DNA from: Hetaerina americana
Lineage: Eukaryota > Arthropoda > Insecta > Odonata > Calopterygidae
NCBI GenBank assembly: GCA_022747635.1
Contig: JAKTNV010000004.1
Location: 25,259,179-25,323,178, forward strand
DNA: 64,000 nucleotides
Direction of reading: 5' to 3'
Of the stretch, positions 1 through 12,860 are shown in pieces. Position numbers and translations under genes: made by a program. Every line of letters starts with the position of its first letter. The first letter of the stretch is position 1. The notes beneath the pieces were generated by a model. The model was not told the origin of the DNA. It saw nothing but the letters and a program-made list of their open reading frames with translations, and made no database searches.

Positions 1-3
1 TAG

Positions 4-108
4 GTTGCACGTTTGGAGAGCCAAGTGATTAGGTATAAATCTGCAGCTGAAGCTGCAGAAAAAGTAGAAGGGGAGCTGAAATCAGAGAAAAGGAAACTGC
101 AAAGAGAG
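4..108 (+). CDS. LRRFIP2: LRRFIP family protein, penultimate coding exon (partial gene)
   Basis: An exon of 35 codons lies between an AG acceptor (2-3) and a GT donor (109-110, GAG|GTAAAT). The phase-0 reading, starting [16 protein letters not shown] and ending EKRKLQRE, matches the C-terminal coiled coil of leucine-rich repeat flightless-interacting proteins (vertebrate LRRFIP1/2 have a near-identical block of the type LESQVxRYKSAAE). The family binds Flightless-I and, in vertebrates, takes part in Wnt and innate immune signalling; this segment is structural coiled coil. Upstream exons lie outside the window. An in-frame TAG just before position 4 fits the boundary being intronic. The exon ends in phase 0, so it can splice to either 4889 or 12750. 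LRRFIP1 and LRRFIP2 cannot be told apart from this segment; LRRFIP2 is the usual name in insects. Confidence 0.9.
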
Positions 109-1255
109 GTAAATAAGGATTTTTACCATGAAATTTGTGTAATACTATGTCTTTGCTAAAACAGGAAAAATCAGTTACTTTAATAGTTGATTGCACTGGT
201 AATGTTTTTTTCATATTTAATTGCATTCCGAGAGACAATTATCATATATGTTGTGCTGGGCTCAATCATATAGAAAATATGCATTTAAATGAATCTTGAA
301 TGTTTTCATGAGAGGGAAATAATTATTTTTTCAATTTTCAATGGTTCAGTTGCGGTGTTGATATTTATTACTGATTAATCAAATGTCTTGGTGTTTGCAC
401 AAATATTCTCCAGTACAATTTAGCATAACACATTACCTGATGTAATTTTTTTAACTATTGGTTTCAGAGGATAGCGAATGGTATGAGCACAAGCTGTAGG
501 TTTGAGAACAAGTTCTGTTTGGATAAATATTCTTATTTTCAGTCTGCTATGTAGACTGAGGTAGTAACTGAAGTTACCATTATATTTTGATGACAGAATT
601 GTTTTGGAGATGTTTCTGACTATTGCATGCATCAAAATTCACTATCACTTCAAAGCAAGCCTGATTCCACACAACTTATTCCATGGTGTGATTAAAACAC
701 TGTTTCTATAGGAATTTTAATAGGAGAATTCAAGTGATGTAGAAGATTAGTGAACAAAAAACTGCATCTCAAAGTCTCTTAAGTTGGGAATGTTGATCAT
801 CCACCCACAATATTTTCACTCATTTGTGGAGGCAGTTGGTGTAGGCAATTATTTGGGAAACTTAAGGAACTTTTTCCAGGTACAGTTTCTTGCAACTTGT
901 GATTTGCCTGAGCACCTCCACCTGGGTTTTGCATTTTAAAGCCCAATCTAGAAAAGGATTTGGGTTGCCAGGATTGAAGGTTGGTTTTCACCAAATGACA
1001 GGTACTGAATGTGTGGAATGTTCTCCATGGATGCATTCAGTTAATTCTAAACTGACTATCTCAAACACACTCATGGCATGAAGGACACTGTTCAAGGAGT
1101 GATGAAGGTTGGCATATCTCTTGCCAAAGAATGCTTTTGTAGAAAGCAAAGCAAACAAAGCAGAAGAAGGGGCTGCTGAGAATTTTTTATATGAGTCGGG
1201 ACTGTGGTTATATCATGAGCAACCGTAGGAGGTCTAGATATCCTCCAAAAGCAGG

Positions 1256-1470
1256 GGTTATCTTTTATTTATTTAACATTATTGGGGCGAGATTAAGGCT
1301 TCTTAGTCCCTTCTTCCACCTAATCCTTATACATTACAATAAATACAATCAGAAACATCCATGCCCTAGGTGGAGGAAAACCCCCTGGGCGGGACTCAAA
1401 CGTGCAAAATCTGGGTTGGCAGGAAAGGGTATTACCTCACTGCCACTGGGGCTGGCTCTAGGAAGGGATA
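1256..1470 (-). repeat. tRNA-derived SINE (minus strand)
   Basis: Read on the minus strand there is an A-box-like stretch (GGCAGTGAGGTAATACC) followed by a B-box-like stretch (GTTTGAGTCCCGCC, plus-strand 1388-1401). The element ends in an A-rich tail, seen on the plus strand as TTTTATTTATTT near 1262-1275. This order, pol III head then body then A-rich tail, is that of a tRNA-derived SINE. Boundaries are approximate and no target duplication was found. Confidence 0.5.
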
Positions 1471-2607
1471 TAAGGGCATTGAGCTATAATTTAATGGTCC
1501 ATGCTTATTGCTAGTGAAGAATTCTTAGACCCTCAACCAGTTAGAGTTTTCAAACACTGATCTTTTTAATGTCTACTGCACCATTATCCTTGTCCTTGAA
1601 GACAATTGTGGAGTTTTATAAAATTTAAATGTGTTCTCCAACAACGTGATGTAGGGGCCAATATTTTTTGTCCAATAAGGGATATTTTCTTACTCTGGGT
1701 TCAATGAAGCTCTATCAATCATCTTGCATTAGTTTGTTATTTTATGTGCAAAATGCAGCCTCATACAGAACATCTCAAAGGAATTATAATGATCATAATA
1801 AATATGAGCTGAAAATGGGTTGGATGAGTGATTTTAAATGAGGAAACAATCGTTAGTGCTTCAGAACCAATCTCATTAAAAGTCATAATGTACATGTTTT
1901 TGACATCTTTTCACCCAAATGTGCCTGCCACAAGAAATAATTCCCTAGAAAGTCCCTTAAAATGCTTGTTCTCAATTTGTTTTGGTATCAAACATACCTA
2001 CCTCAATGATCAATTCTTTCAAAGAATAATTTAAAAAATCATTCCAAATTTTTTTCAGGGATATGTATTACCTAAATGAAGTTGATTTTATTTCAGGACT
2101 TGTTTAGTTATGCATTTATTTTGTATATGGTATAACAGAATATTTAATGAAAATGAAGTGATTTAACTTATTTTAGTGTGTTTTTCTATAGAAATGGTCC
2201 AGTATATATTATTTTTCAAAGATAATAGGAAAAACTAGTTAAAGTTATTCTTTTTTGCATAAATTACGGATGTAATTATATAGGAGACATTCCACAAATT
2301 ATTTATAACAGTTGGAGTGAAGGGGTCAGGTGGGGCAATTGAGCCTGCACATTTTGGGGAAAAGCATTGGGAGAACATTATGTTATATTTAAGTGAATTA
2401 GAATTTAGGAACTGGGCTGAACTTTTTGCGATGTTCTATATGAGGAAACAACTTTAGACAGGTCTAGTAATTATTAATTTTATGGCTTAATATAGCATAA
2501 TTATTATTAATGTTTCTTCCCTTAAAAGCTAAGAGTAATCTCGTATTATTCAAACCCCTTCTATTAAAATGTAATATTAATCTTTAACTAAATATTACAT
2601 CAAATCC

Positions 2608-2845
2608 CAGCGGTGTTGAATATTTTTCAGAGGTTTCTCGATCCCTACTTGAGGTGCTTTGTGGAGGGCACTTTGAGTGAGTACGCAGTCCGTTGGATGG
2701 AACGTTAAGTGGCCCTTGGCGCTTTTCGTAAAGAGTAGGCTAATGACAATTCTGGGTTTCTCTCCACCCTTCATCCTTTCCTGTCTATCCCCTATGGCGG
2801 AAATGACCTCAGCTGTCGGTCGCCTCCCCTAAATACTACTGCTAC
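2608..2845 (+). repeat. SINE family B, copy lacking the tRNA head
   Basis: About 235 bp match, in opposite orientation, the full-length SINE at 21844-22148. Shared blocks include TTGAGGTGCTTTGTGGAGGG, the AGAGTAGGCTAATG block and the end CGCCTCCCCTAAATACTACT. This copy begins just downstream of where the B box lies in the other copy, so it is 5'-truncated, as expected for target-primed reverse transcription. It lies in the LRRFIP intron in the sense orientation. Confidence 0.75.
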
Positions 2846-4888
2846 AGTAAAAACATGAATCAATTATGTTGCAAATATTGAAAGAATTTTTTAGGTATTT
2901 CTTTCATTAATTTTGCAAATAGAAAATAGAATCATGATATGATGATGATAATTATTGAATTAGGTGTTCACAACAGATTTTTATGGGTGATGTTGAAGTG
3001 TGTGTGAACCATTAATAGTCAACGGACAATAATTTTATCCCTGTGAACATATTAGGAAAAGTTTACAAATGAATTATTAAATCAGTTTTTCAAAATGCTG
3101 CTGAAAATAAAATCTAAATAGTTTAGAACTTGTATTCAGCAAAGCCCGTAATCATATTAGAATTTACTTTTGCCCGCTATTATAATATTTATTTTGGATC
3201 ATCCCCACTATTCATTTATCCATTGTATTAAACCCTGAATTTACAGTAATTAGTTTACAATACTCCTGCTAGATTTTCATAATTTTCTCACTTCTCTAAA
3301 TATCTTCCAAGCTGTCAAGGGCATTTTGCAACTTCATTTTGTTATCATAGATTGAAAAAATTTTCAAAAAGATGCCTTCATTGGTATTAAAGAACAGTGC
3401 AGTTAGTTCTGGTTATTTGAAGTTTAGAAAATAATCTGAAGTTGTTGTCATAGCACGTAGTACCATTTCTGCCAGAAATTAAACTCTTACTCGCAATTAT
3501 GTAAGATCTGGAAAAGAAGAGAATATAGTAGGCTGCATTATCAGTAGGAGCATCATGTTTTGATACATTTTAATGACCCTTGTTGGTACAATTCTATATT
3601 TACAAAGAAATATACGTATTATAAAATAAAATATTGTAATAAATCACAATACCTGAGCACAAACAAGTCTTGGATGTAGAAATATGATGCAGTTTGAAAG
3701 GAACAGGAATGTTACTTTAAAAAACTATAAAATGTGCTCTCTCTTATTTTAACTAGTTAACTTAAAATTTATTCTTTTTGCAAAAGAATTTGAAATGCGT
3801 TCTTGGGCTAGTCACTGCTTGGTATGTTGTCTTAGGTTAGTTATTCACATCCTGTGAAGTTGGTTTTCTTCTTTTACAATTTTTTATCAAATTTACCCTA
3901 CATTGCCGTAGAGAAGGAAGTTAAAGAAATGAAATGTTGTTTTCAGAAACTGGTTAAGGAAATGAATAATAGATAATGGTAATTTTGGGTCTGTTCTGTA
4001 AGATATATTCTTGTTATTACCTTGACTTGAGCGAGTGAGTTTTTAGGTAAAAGCGATGAATTTTTTACCATGGCATGCATTTTTATCCAAGGGCCCTAAA
4101 AGAAGCATTAATAAGGGGTTTACTGTGTATAAAATCATGTCATTAATTTGTTGGGGCCTTTATCTAAATTACTAGAATTAATCGGTATACTGGATACTTA
4201 AAGACATAACCTTTGGAGCCCTATTATGAAGTGAGGATACCATAAGTTGGTCTCTGTGTGACTTGAGAGCCACCTGTAACTTCAAATCATCAATGCATAT
4301 TGTTTTTAAAAATAATTAAAGTATGATTTGTAGTAAATGGCATTTGTGGAAAAGTACTTCAACTGCCCCAAAGTTGCCTTTGATCATTGGGGACGCCCTA
4401 TTACCTTAAAGTAAGCCATAGCGTAGCTGATGGTGCAATCTGTCTAAAGTTTGTTATTAATGTCTCTAATTCCCATTATTTAATACATTTACCAGGGAAT
4501 AATATATTAGTAATGTAATTCATGGATATTGGAATGTCAGTATCTAAAATTTAAATTGGGGCCTTTTGTGATGTTGTAGCTATGTGTGCTGTCATTGTAT
4601 TTGTTTTTGTCCATTTTTGGCATGTTAGATTTTCCACTCTTGTCACTTTCATTTGTTGATACACATAATTGAAATGTCTTTGTATATATACTTACACATA
4701 TGTATTTATTTATGTACGTGCCTTAATGTATGTATTTCTGCAGATCAAAAATGTTTTTTTCAAAATCTACTTCACTAGATGTCTGACTAAATAGAAATTT
4801 AGTGAAGGGCATTAATTCAAATGACCTGTAGACCTGATTTGAGAGATGTAGACCTAATAATTGGGCTTCCATGGGCCACGATCTTCAG

Positions 4889-5005
4889 GTGAGGGATATG
4901 CAACAGCGGCTGCAACTGGCTGAAGCGGGCACAGCTGCCCTGCAGCGCCACTGTGAGCGCATCAGGCAGTCCTCGGTGACAGCGAACTTTCTGTTGGACT
5001 ACTAG
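4889..5005 (+). CDS. LRRFIP2: Candidate alternative last exon of LRRFIP
   Basis: A GC-rich island in AT-rich intron. After an acceptor (CTTCAG, ending 4888) it reads 38 codons in phase 0 and stops at TAG (5003-5005); it begins VRDMQQRLQLAEAG and ends TANFLLDY. Aligned without gaps to the constitutive terminal exon (LREAQTRLEELETS...) it has identical residues at positions 2, 5, 7, 8, 12, 18, 19 and 20, and conservative changes such as V/L, D/E, R/K and I/L. The phase equals that of the exon at 12750, so splicing from 108 to 4889 would swap the last coiled-coil segment for a different C-terminus. AATAAG at 5147 and AATAAA at 5655-5660 are possible polyadenylation signals. The polypyrimidine tract is weak, and CAG|GTGAGG also resembles a donor, so a different use of this boundary is possible. 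The minus-strand open frame over this region is a shadow. Confidence 0.65.
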   Translation: MRDMQQRLQLAEAGTAALQRHCERIRQSSVTANFLLDY

Positions 5006-8000
5006 CTTGGTTTGGGACTGTGTGATGGGTAGTTTCAGCCCCCTCAGTCCCACTCCATGGCTGTTAGAAAACACGTAGGGTTCTGTGGAACAACGTTAGA
5101 TCCTATTTCTTCCTAGAAGTTACTGTCTTTTTCTTTGCTTGTTGCTAATAAGCTCTCACGCCTTTTGTTGGCTGCCTTTTTTGTTCCCCCTCTCCATCCC
5201 TTGCTGTGTATTTCTATGGAAAAGTTCCCTTCAGTCAGTTGTGAATGAATAGATTAAATTTCTCTTTTTATATGTTCTTGGAGGCCATCACCACATTGTT
5301 GCTTGGAGTTAGTGTTTAGTGCAGCTTAGTTTGAACTTCAAATTTTAAGTTCCTTAAGTACATACATGTACTGTTGACTTGTTTCAATGGAAAAAACTTC
5401 ACAATGAATCCTATTCAAATGATTTTGATTGATACCTTGTTGTTTCTAATGTATGTATAATGAACACTCACTTTTGATCTACAATTATAATTCATATGTT
5501 GTTGCCATTTTTCCGTACTCCTTGCTAGCTTCATATGAATGTTTAATTCAAACCACATTTTTGTGAGTAGTGGGCTCACCATCTTTCATAAATCGTGGAA
5601 CATTCATATGCCTTGGTACCTATGATACTAATGGTATGAAGTATTGATTGAGAAAATAAATTTTAAAAGAACTGTGTGAAACTGAATAATTGAAAGAACA
5701 TTGTGATACCTCTAAATGTAGTTTTCTTTTATTGGTTCAAATGAGTCCTTGAAAATATTATGAGGGATTCACATAAATGCAGGAGGCTTTTTTCTAGTAC
5801 TTGATTTTTATTATAATTTACATGCCATGCAGTTGTGACAGGGAATACTGAGCAAATCGACTTTCTTGAGTGCTTGGGAAAGGTTCAATAATGCTTCAGG
5901 GAAATGAATTGTTATGCAGGACTTACCTAGTAGGAGATGGAGAAGTTAATTTTAGCCCTTAATTGTGAGAAAATAGTGATGTTTGAAATTATTGAAAATA
6001 TTTGATTGGGAAAGTCCTCTGCTGGGCCATCAGTTGATAAGTAGTTAATTGTGTACATATCACTTTTCGTCAAGATAATTACTAGAATGAAGGAGATTCA
6101 TCCTGGTCACTTTTGAACCTAACAAAGGATTGGGAAATTATTGGTAACATTGACTCAATAAATGTTATTGATTAAATATTTATCAGAAAATTCTTGAGGA
6201 GCGTATATTTTTCTATCTCAAGTTGACAGCTTGCAGACAGGAAGTATATTTTACATTAAGTTAAAGTGATTGGCGTATAGAGGTCATGTATTTTTTCAAG
6301 TATCAACGTGGGTTATACTGAGTGATAACTTCCTAGTTTTAGTTTAGTTTAGTCTTTTCTTTCGCTAAATATTAAATTGCTGTTGTAAAATGGGAATGGC
6401 CATGTGCATGGTGAATTATGAAGCAAAACTAAATGTCACCAAAGTGATACTACATGCAGTTTGAGGGCAATGTCATATAAATTTTTAATATTTAATACGT
6501 TTGACTCGTGGAAGTTTTTGTTTATTGCAAGGAAAATACATTGTTTATTCAAGGACTATTGTCAAAGTGCAATAAATAAGCTCCTAAGAATTTTTGGAGT
6601 ACATTATTCATTAACCAGTTGTGGTTAACAACCTGTTGCCTATTAATCTAGCGAATTAAATATTGTGTACCAAAATTATTTGTACCACTTATAAGTTTTG
6701 ATTCCCTTGGAAATATTGTCCAAAATCCCCATGCCTTGTGTTTTGTTCTTAAATGGCATCCAAAGTTAACCCCTCAAGTAAAAAAGGCACATCGTAATAT
6801 TTTTATGTTTTTGCTGTGTGGCATTTGTTTAAAAGGAAAAGGGCAGCACGTATGAGGAATTTGAAGTTCTAAAATGAAGGAGCATTCTATCTCTGAAAAA
6901 CCTCCAAGAATGTCTAAAATTGTTCTTACCAACTTAAGATACATTCTTGTTTTCCTTATTGGTGAGCAGAATTAGGTTTATGCTATCAGTGTTAGGGAAA
7001 GTAAATAATTTGATTGCAGACAATGGTGGTCTTTTTCATATAATCTGCTGTTTCTACATATATTCAATACCTTGCTGCTGTAAGGGCGTAGCTTGTATAT
7101 TCTTGTTGTGAGTAATCAGCCCTAGGTGTTATAACAGTTTTACATTTTCTATGGGTTTTATATTAGAAGATTTGAGTGTGAAGCAAATAAAGGGGCAAGG
7201 AATGAAGCATAAATACACTGATAAAAAAATCACTTGAATGGTAGTTTTGCCTCAATATAACATACGTTGTGGAAAGCAGAGGATCAATTGGGACACATAC
7301 CTATTGTTAGTGTTAGAAATTTTTTTAAATTCCTTACAAAACCTTTTTTAATATTTATGAAATTGCTCTGTTATTTACAGAAATTATTATTAGGTAGCTT
7401 ATCTTTTCCATAGAAATATATGGTGAAGCTAATCTTTTTATTACCTTAAAACTATTATTTTCTCAACAATTTTGTTTGATTAAAGATGATTTGTTTGGCC
7501 TCAGTAACTTTAACTGGAAGGTTTTTGTACAAAAAGAATGATATTTCTTAAACTCTATTGTTAACAAATTGACCTTCAATACATAATTTGGATCTTGATT
7601 CTAGGTCTCCCTTATCTCACCCTAATTAGTTTTGTGAATTTTTTTTTGCTCTCACAAAAATGAAATACTTATTAATAACGACATTTATTTGAAGTCTTAG
7701 CTCCATATATTGAGCTTAAATATTGGCTATTGAAATATTCATTTGATGTAAATTTCATTATACTATGGAGGTAGGATGAGGTATAAAAGAGTTAATCTTT
7801 GATATAAGTTCTCAATAATAAGCAAGTGTTGTACAGCAATGCCACATAGGAGGGAAAGATTGCTTTTTAAGATAAATATCTTTCGTCTACGATAACCTAT
7901 TAAGCAAAGTTGTGATAATATTAAGTAAATCATTTTTGCTATTTTACCAGAAGGGTGCAATATATTGTAACATTAATGCATTTATTTTGAAAGAGAGAGT

Positions 8001-8707
8001 GCATCAAAATTATAAAAGATATATTTCTGAATTTATGTTATAGCATTAATTGATTCTGTGCGCTTTAAATTTATTTTGACTATTTTTACATGAATCATGA
8101 AGTTCCTACTGCCTTAAAAAAATTGCCATTATACTTCCAAGTGCTTGTGTGGAAATGTTTGACAAAAAAACTTAAAATTGAATAATTCAGCAGTTTTCAT
8201 GGCCTTATGTGCCATTATTCTAATTTGAATGGCTCACTGAAATTTTACTTGGACAGGGAGAGTTTAATTTATTGTTTTCACTCTTTGGAAAGGTTTAAAG
8301 TAACTAATTTGTTGCTCCATTGCTCCAAAATGCTTTAAGTGGTATGCTGTAAAAGTAATATCCTTAAATTATAATTTTGGAATCATGTTCGAAAAAATAC
8401 TAAATGTCAAGAGTTGAACTTAGCATAACTCTTGATTTGTGTTTTTAGCAAATCACTACATTATTCCAGGTAATTTTAGGCAGTGATGTTATTGACATAA
8501 GCAGATAACTTGGTTTCTTAAGCAATTTATCTATTAATAAAATATCCAATTGGATCCATCAGTGACTAAGAATTGCTTCTCTTTATTTGTACCAATTTTG
8601 AAACTACTGCCAGTTTGCAAAAAAAGTCCACTGTTATAAATCACCTTAAGTTGTAGTATATATTCTTATGCGAGGTCTTTTAAAGTAAGTTAATGTGTAT
8701 AGCAAAC

Positions 8708-9130
8708 TCATTGAAATAACAAGTGGGACCGTACCTTCTTTTGTTGAAATAACTTTTCTAAGGATGTTTTTATAGCATATTGCAACACCGGTGCTTTGAT
8801 GGCACTTAGGGTCCCATGGTGGTGTTCTTTGATGAAGGATTTCACTTTTGGGAATAGGAAATAGTCAGCCGGTGCCAAGTTGGGACTGTAAGGGGGTAAG
8901 GGAATCGTTGCGATGCCATTGCAGAAGGTCTTCAATAGCAGACTCTTTGACTCTTCTCTTGGTCGTCCATTAAGACCTTTGGGACAAGATTAGCACAGAA
9001 ATTTTGCATTGCCAAATTTTCAGTGATAATTATGTGAACTATCATGTTATCATGCCTATACAATCAGCGATCATGCACACACACAATCGACGGTCTGAAC
9101 TCAGCACTTCACTCTCACATCAGGAAAAAA
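8708..9130 (-). pseudogene. Broken mariner transposase relic
   Basis: Read on the minus strand, from 9130 downward, fragments resemble the second helix-turn-helix region of mariner transposases (SDRRL, then MIADxIGM), then a VPKxLxDDQ-like linker written across frames. They are followed directly by the C-terminal catalytic block PPYSPNLAPADYFLF (about 8890-8845). The central part with the first two catalytic aspartates is missing, SPD has become SPN, and there are several frame changes. This is a dead, internally deleted copy in antisense orientation within the LRRFIP intron. Terminal inverted repeats were not found. Confidence 0.6.
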
Positions 9131-10039
9131 TACTGATACTGTTGATACAAACCTTGTATTTTGACATATAGCATGATATCCAGGAGCCAAGTTTGTTAAG
9201 AGAGGGTTATCTGTACTAGGTTAGTTAAAAGTATGAAAATTAGTATATAATTATCCTTATAACTCTGAAAAGCCTATTAATGGATTTCAGGGAATCTCTA
9301 TGTGAAACCTGATAAAACTAAACACTAGACTAATTTTTCAATTAGAAAAATTACACATCTCTGCTGAATATAGTTATTATAGGTGCATATATATCCACTA
9401 TTAATTATTCATGTTTATGTGTAGTATGACATATTCAGTGTTGGTAGTAATGAGTAGTTATAGGTAATTAGTTTTGTGTAGTATAGAAATGTAATGATTA
9501 AGAGTTGAATGAGATTACATATAGTGTTTATCTTAATGTTTTCCTACTGAATAGTATTCAGTGTATAAACACTTTCAGGTTCCTATGCAGTATTATTTTG
9601 TCACTTTTAATAGAGTTAATGGGATTTCTCAGAATTTACCAAATGATCAAATCTCTCTCAGAAATCTACAGTGGTAATGTTGTAGTCCCATACAGAGATC
9701 ACATTGAATAAATTAAGTACTTCAAAGGGAGAACTATGAGTACAACTCTAATATAATGACCAATCTTGATGCAAAATGCATGATATTTGGTATAATAAAA
9801 ATATTTCCATGCTAGGACATCCATTTGATGGACGTCTTTGCCCTAGAGATAAGAATTTTTAAGGTGTTAATATAATGCATAATCACTGTTTATGTTATAA
9901 CTGGAAAACATTTTGCATTTCGATCTATTTTAAATATGTACGTGGTTTATTATTCATTTGAACATTGAAACTAACTTTTATAACCTCTTGAAATCTGACA
10001 TCATTGATTTCATTTTGATCATCTACTCCATTTGCTGTG

Positions 10040-10490
10040 GAAATGGAATTTTACATTAGGATTTGCGTACCAGACACTCCGACTGGTAATCATAGTCTGG
10101 ATTCCAAACCTGTGAACAATACTGAACCATGAGTATGTAAGTTTCCAATTTAACAGAAATGTGTGTTTTCTTCAACAAATGAGTTAATTTAAATGAGTAA
10201 GCCAGGGTTTGAATTGTTGTTTGAAATGACTTTGGCATTTGCTGTGAAAAATACTTAACAGGTTTCCAAGAGTTAATGTTTTTGTGACTACTGTTGTGGG
10301 AGGTGCTTTGTGATGTTCTATTTCTATCCTGCATGATCTTTGGTCATCAAATGAGTCACAACATATGGTCCATGCATTTCGTGTGACCCACAAATCCAGA
10401 GATGTTGACGTTTCTTGACTTGCCCTATTCCTAATTTTACATATTTTCATTTTAACAGCCTTAATCGATAAAAAATATCCCACTACACCC
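10040..10490 (-). pseudogene. Non-LTR retrotransposon reverse transcriptase fragment (CR1/Jockey-like)
   Basis: The minus-strand frame ending near 10056 contains VQYCSQVWNPDYDYQSECL. It resembles the block of the form LEYCSxVWxPxxxxxxxxLExVQ found after the catalytic core of CR1/Jockey-type reverse transcriptases. Upstream sequence in a second frame overlaps it, suggesting a frameshift. Nothing else of the element is recognisable. The assignment rests on one motif. Confidence 0.35.
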
Positions 10491-12749
10491 TTGAACTAAA
10501 GAATACATTTATTCCTAAAAATAGCATAAATGTTATATTTTTGAGATGCTAGTTTGACAATTATTTTAAATTTATCAGCTATTTGGTAATTTGTTCCAAC
10601 TTGAATTTAATTAGCATTTCTCATAAATTGATATGCATATGCCACATATTATGATTATATTCTTATGGCAAAACATGGAGAAGTTAATATTTCTCTACAA
10701 GCTACCTTTCAGTGTTCACACATTTGAGCCAAACATAAACCACTATTCAAAGAATATTTATGGGTTACCTTAAGCTGAAAAAAATTTAGAAATCACTCAG
10801 TTTCTACAAAAATATTTAGGAAAATATTGAAATATTTTTTTTTAAAGCCTTGAAATTGATGTGTAATTTAGAGATATGATGTTGAAATTCAGAATACCTA
10901 ATGAGAACTATATTCATGTTAGCTGCGTAGTAATTTTGTTTTTCATAGGCTATGCATGTGCATTGCAAATGGCAAAAACCAAAATGACAGTCCTTACCGA
11001 TTTTGGTTATTGTAATAGTTCGCTTAGTGATGAGTGATGATCCACAAAAAGAACACCCAATCAGATTCAAAACACCGGGTCAGGAGGAAATATGGAAAAG
11101 TCGTGAATGAGTATCTTCAAAATGAATGACCAACTTGATAAATCTTCTTGAAAAAAGATCTAAAAATTTAGATTTCGTCAATTATTTTTTTTTATTGCAA
11201 ATTATGTGAGAGTAATATGATGAGAAAAGAATACATTAAGGATAATTACATTTATATTTGCATTATCAATGGCATTTAAGCAATAGCTTACCTTGGTATG
11301 AAATGCAAAATAAGATCAGGACAGTGAAAAAATAAATGGCATTAACTTTAAAAATCTCTCCATTTCTCACCTGCATCACTCAATGGAAATTAAAACTTAA
11401 CTCCATTGGTGTCACCTAATTGCATTCTCTGAAATTGAATAGTTTCTAGTAAATACAGCTATGTGGACAATATAATTAGGAAAAAATGTATGAATAATGA
11501 TGAAAGATTAAAATTTACGTTGGTTATTGGAGATAATTCCATTACTTTAAAATAAAAATTGTTTCCAGGTGAATGATTTTTAGTAGTTAACTCTTATCAT
11601 CTTACCTTTGCATTTAAGGTAACATCATGATTACAGTGTGTGAGTTAGAGAAATGGCTTGCTAGTCTGCTCCGATGAATAAATTTAACTTTAGTCAGTTG
11701 CTTGAATATCATTTATTTCCCATGAGTTTTGTGATTTTCCCTCTGTTTGAATTAATTTAATGGCACAGCATATTTTTTCTAGCCTCTGTTAAATTTCTAT
11801 TGTTATTTTCCTTATTGTTTTCCCAAAACCTGAATCAGTGAATAATATCAGAAGGATGTTAAGAATTCTTTTATAAAAAACCAAAATTGAGGAAATGTAT
11901 TGGTAATAGCTAATTTTAAATACGTTAATATAGCTTTAGATTTGTGTCTTATGTTTTTTTTGCATCAAAGCTCAAGTGTAAAACTTACAAAAGCACCTCC
12001 ATGAAATTTTAATATTATTTGAACATTTTGAAGTGTTAGCTAAAGAATTATCCAATTCAAACACATCTTTATATAACATTGGAGACAGTGTCGTATCCTA
12101 CTGTAAACATTTGACAAAATATATGGTGCAAGTTAACAAGTTTTTCACTGTGTGTATTGATTCCAATAAAAATTATTATTTTTAAAATCACCTTTTATTA
12201 CCTTTTAACGTATTGTTTGCCTCATAATCATTTGTGTGTGCAATTTTTTATTTTCAATGCATGATGTTTGACTTGTGGAGGCTGTGAAAAAGCTGTTCAA
12301 AATCCTTTGCCTATCAATGGCTGATGTTCAATGGATAAATTCCAATTGATTTTTTTAATGATAAAGATGGTAATGAACCAGCAGTCAAAGCTGTATAAGA
12401 TTTAGATATTTTGTGGGTGGAATTTTCATGTGATGGGGAGATAGGAAAGGGATGCAGGTGACAATTTATGCTGGCTGCTTTGTACTGCATATTTGATTCA
12501 TATAATTTTGAATTTCATATTACAAAGAATATATCAGTTTTTTTTCTTTTTGAAAATGGATTTTTATTTTATTTGAAATTGTTGGAAGGATATTGTTTGT
12601 TATAAGATACATATATTATGTTTTTAAGATAAATTTGAATTAAATTATATTAAAATTGGACAGTCTCTTTATATTTTAGTTTACTGTCCTCATTCTCAGT
12701 AAAGTTTTGTATTATTTTCTTTAAAACTGAATATTATTCCTTTTTACAG

Positions 12750-12860
12750 CTACGCGAAGCTCAGACAAGGCTCGAAGAGCTTGAAACATCAAACACACAT
12801 CTGCAGAGAAGGTTGGATAAACTCAAAAGTGCTAAATCTGCGCTTTTGAAAGATCTGTGA
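12750..12860 (+). CDS. LRRFIP2: LRRFIP family protein, constitutive terminal exon
   Basis: Acceptor TTTTTACAG ends at 12749. 36 codons in phase 0 followed by TGA (12858-12860) read LREAQTRLEELETSNTHL... and end SAKSALLKDL. This matches the family C-terminus, where vertebrate members have the pattern LRxALDKxEELExSNxHLxKRLEKxKxxRSALL. Joined to the exon at 4-108 it gives an uninterrupted coiled coil of 71 residues ending the protein. The upstream pyrimidine tract (CCTTTTTACAG) is good. Length and terminus agree with the family, so the gene appears intact here. Confidence 0.95.
   Translation, partial: LREAQTRLEELETSNTHLQRRLDKLKSAKSALLKDL

Larger units (their letters stand above)
109..12749 (+). 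other. 12.6-kb LRRFIP intron
   Basis: The intron lies between the two conserved LRRFIP exons, with GT at 109-110 and CAG at 12747-12749. Apart from the items listed separately (SINEs near 1.3 and 2.6 kb, the alternative exon at 4.9 kb, a mariner relic at 8.7-9.1 kb, a non-LTR fragment at 10.0-10.5 kb) it is AT-rich with no recognisable content. This covers 109-1250, 1480-2600, 2850-4880, 5010-8700, 9140-10030 and 10500-12740. Short open frames in these parts lack coding character. Confidence 0.85.

Noticed and set aside
3948..3977. Second possible alternative LRRFIP ending after TTTTCAG (KLVKEMNNR, stop)
   Set aside because: Only nine codons, no similarity to the terminal exon and AT-rich like its surroundings.
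4817..5074. 85-codon minus-strand open frame over the alternative LRRFIP exon
   Set aside because: It is the antisense shadow of the GC-rich plus-strand exon; the plus frame shows homology and splice phase, the minus frame neither.
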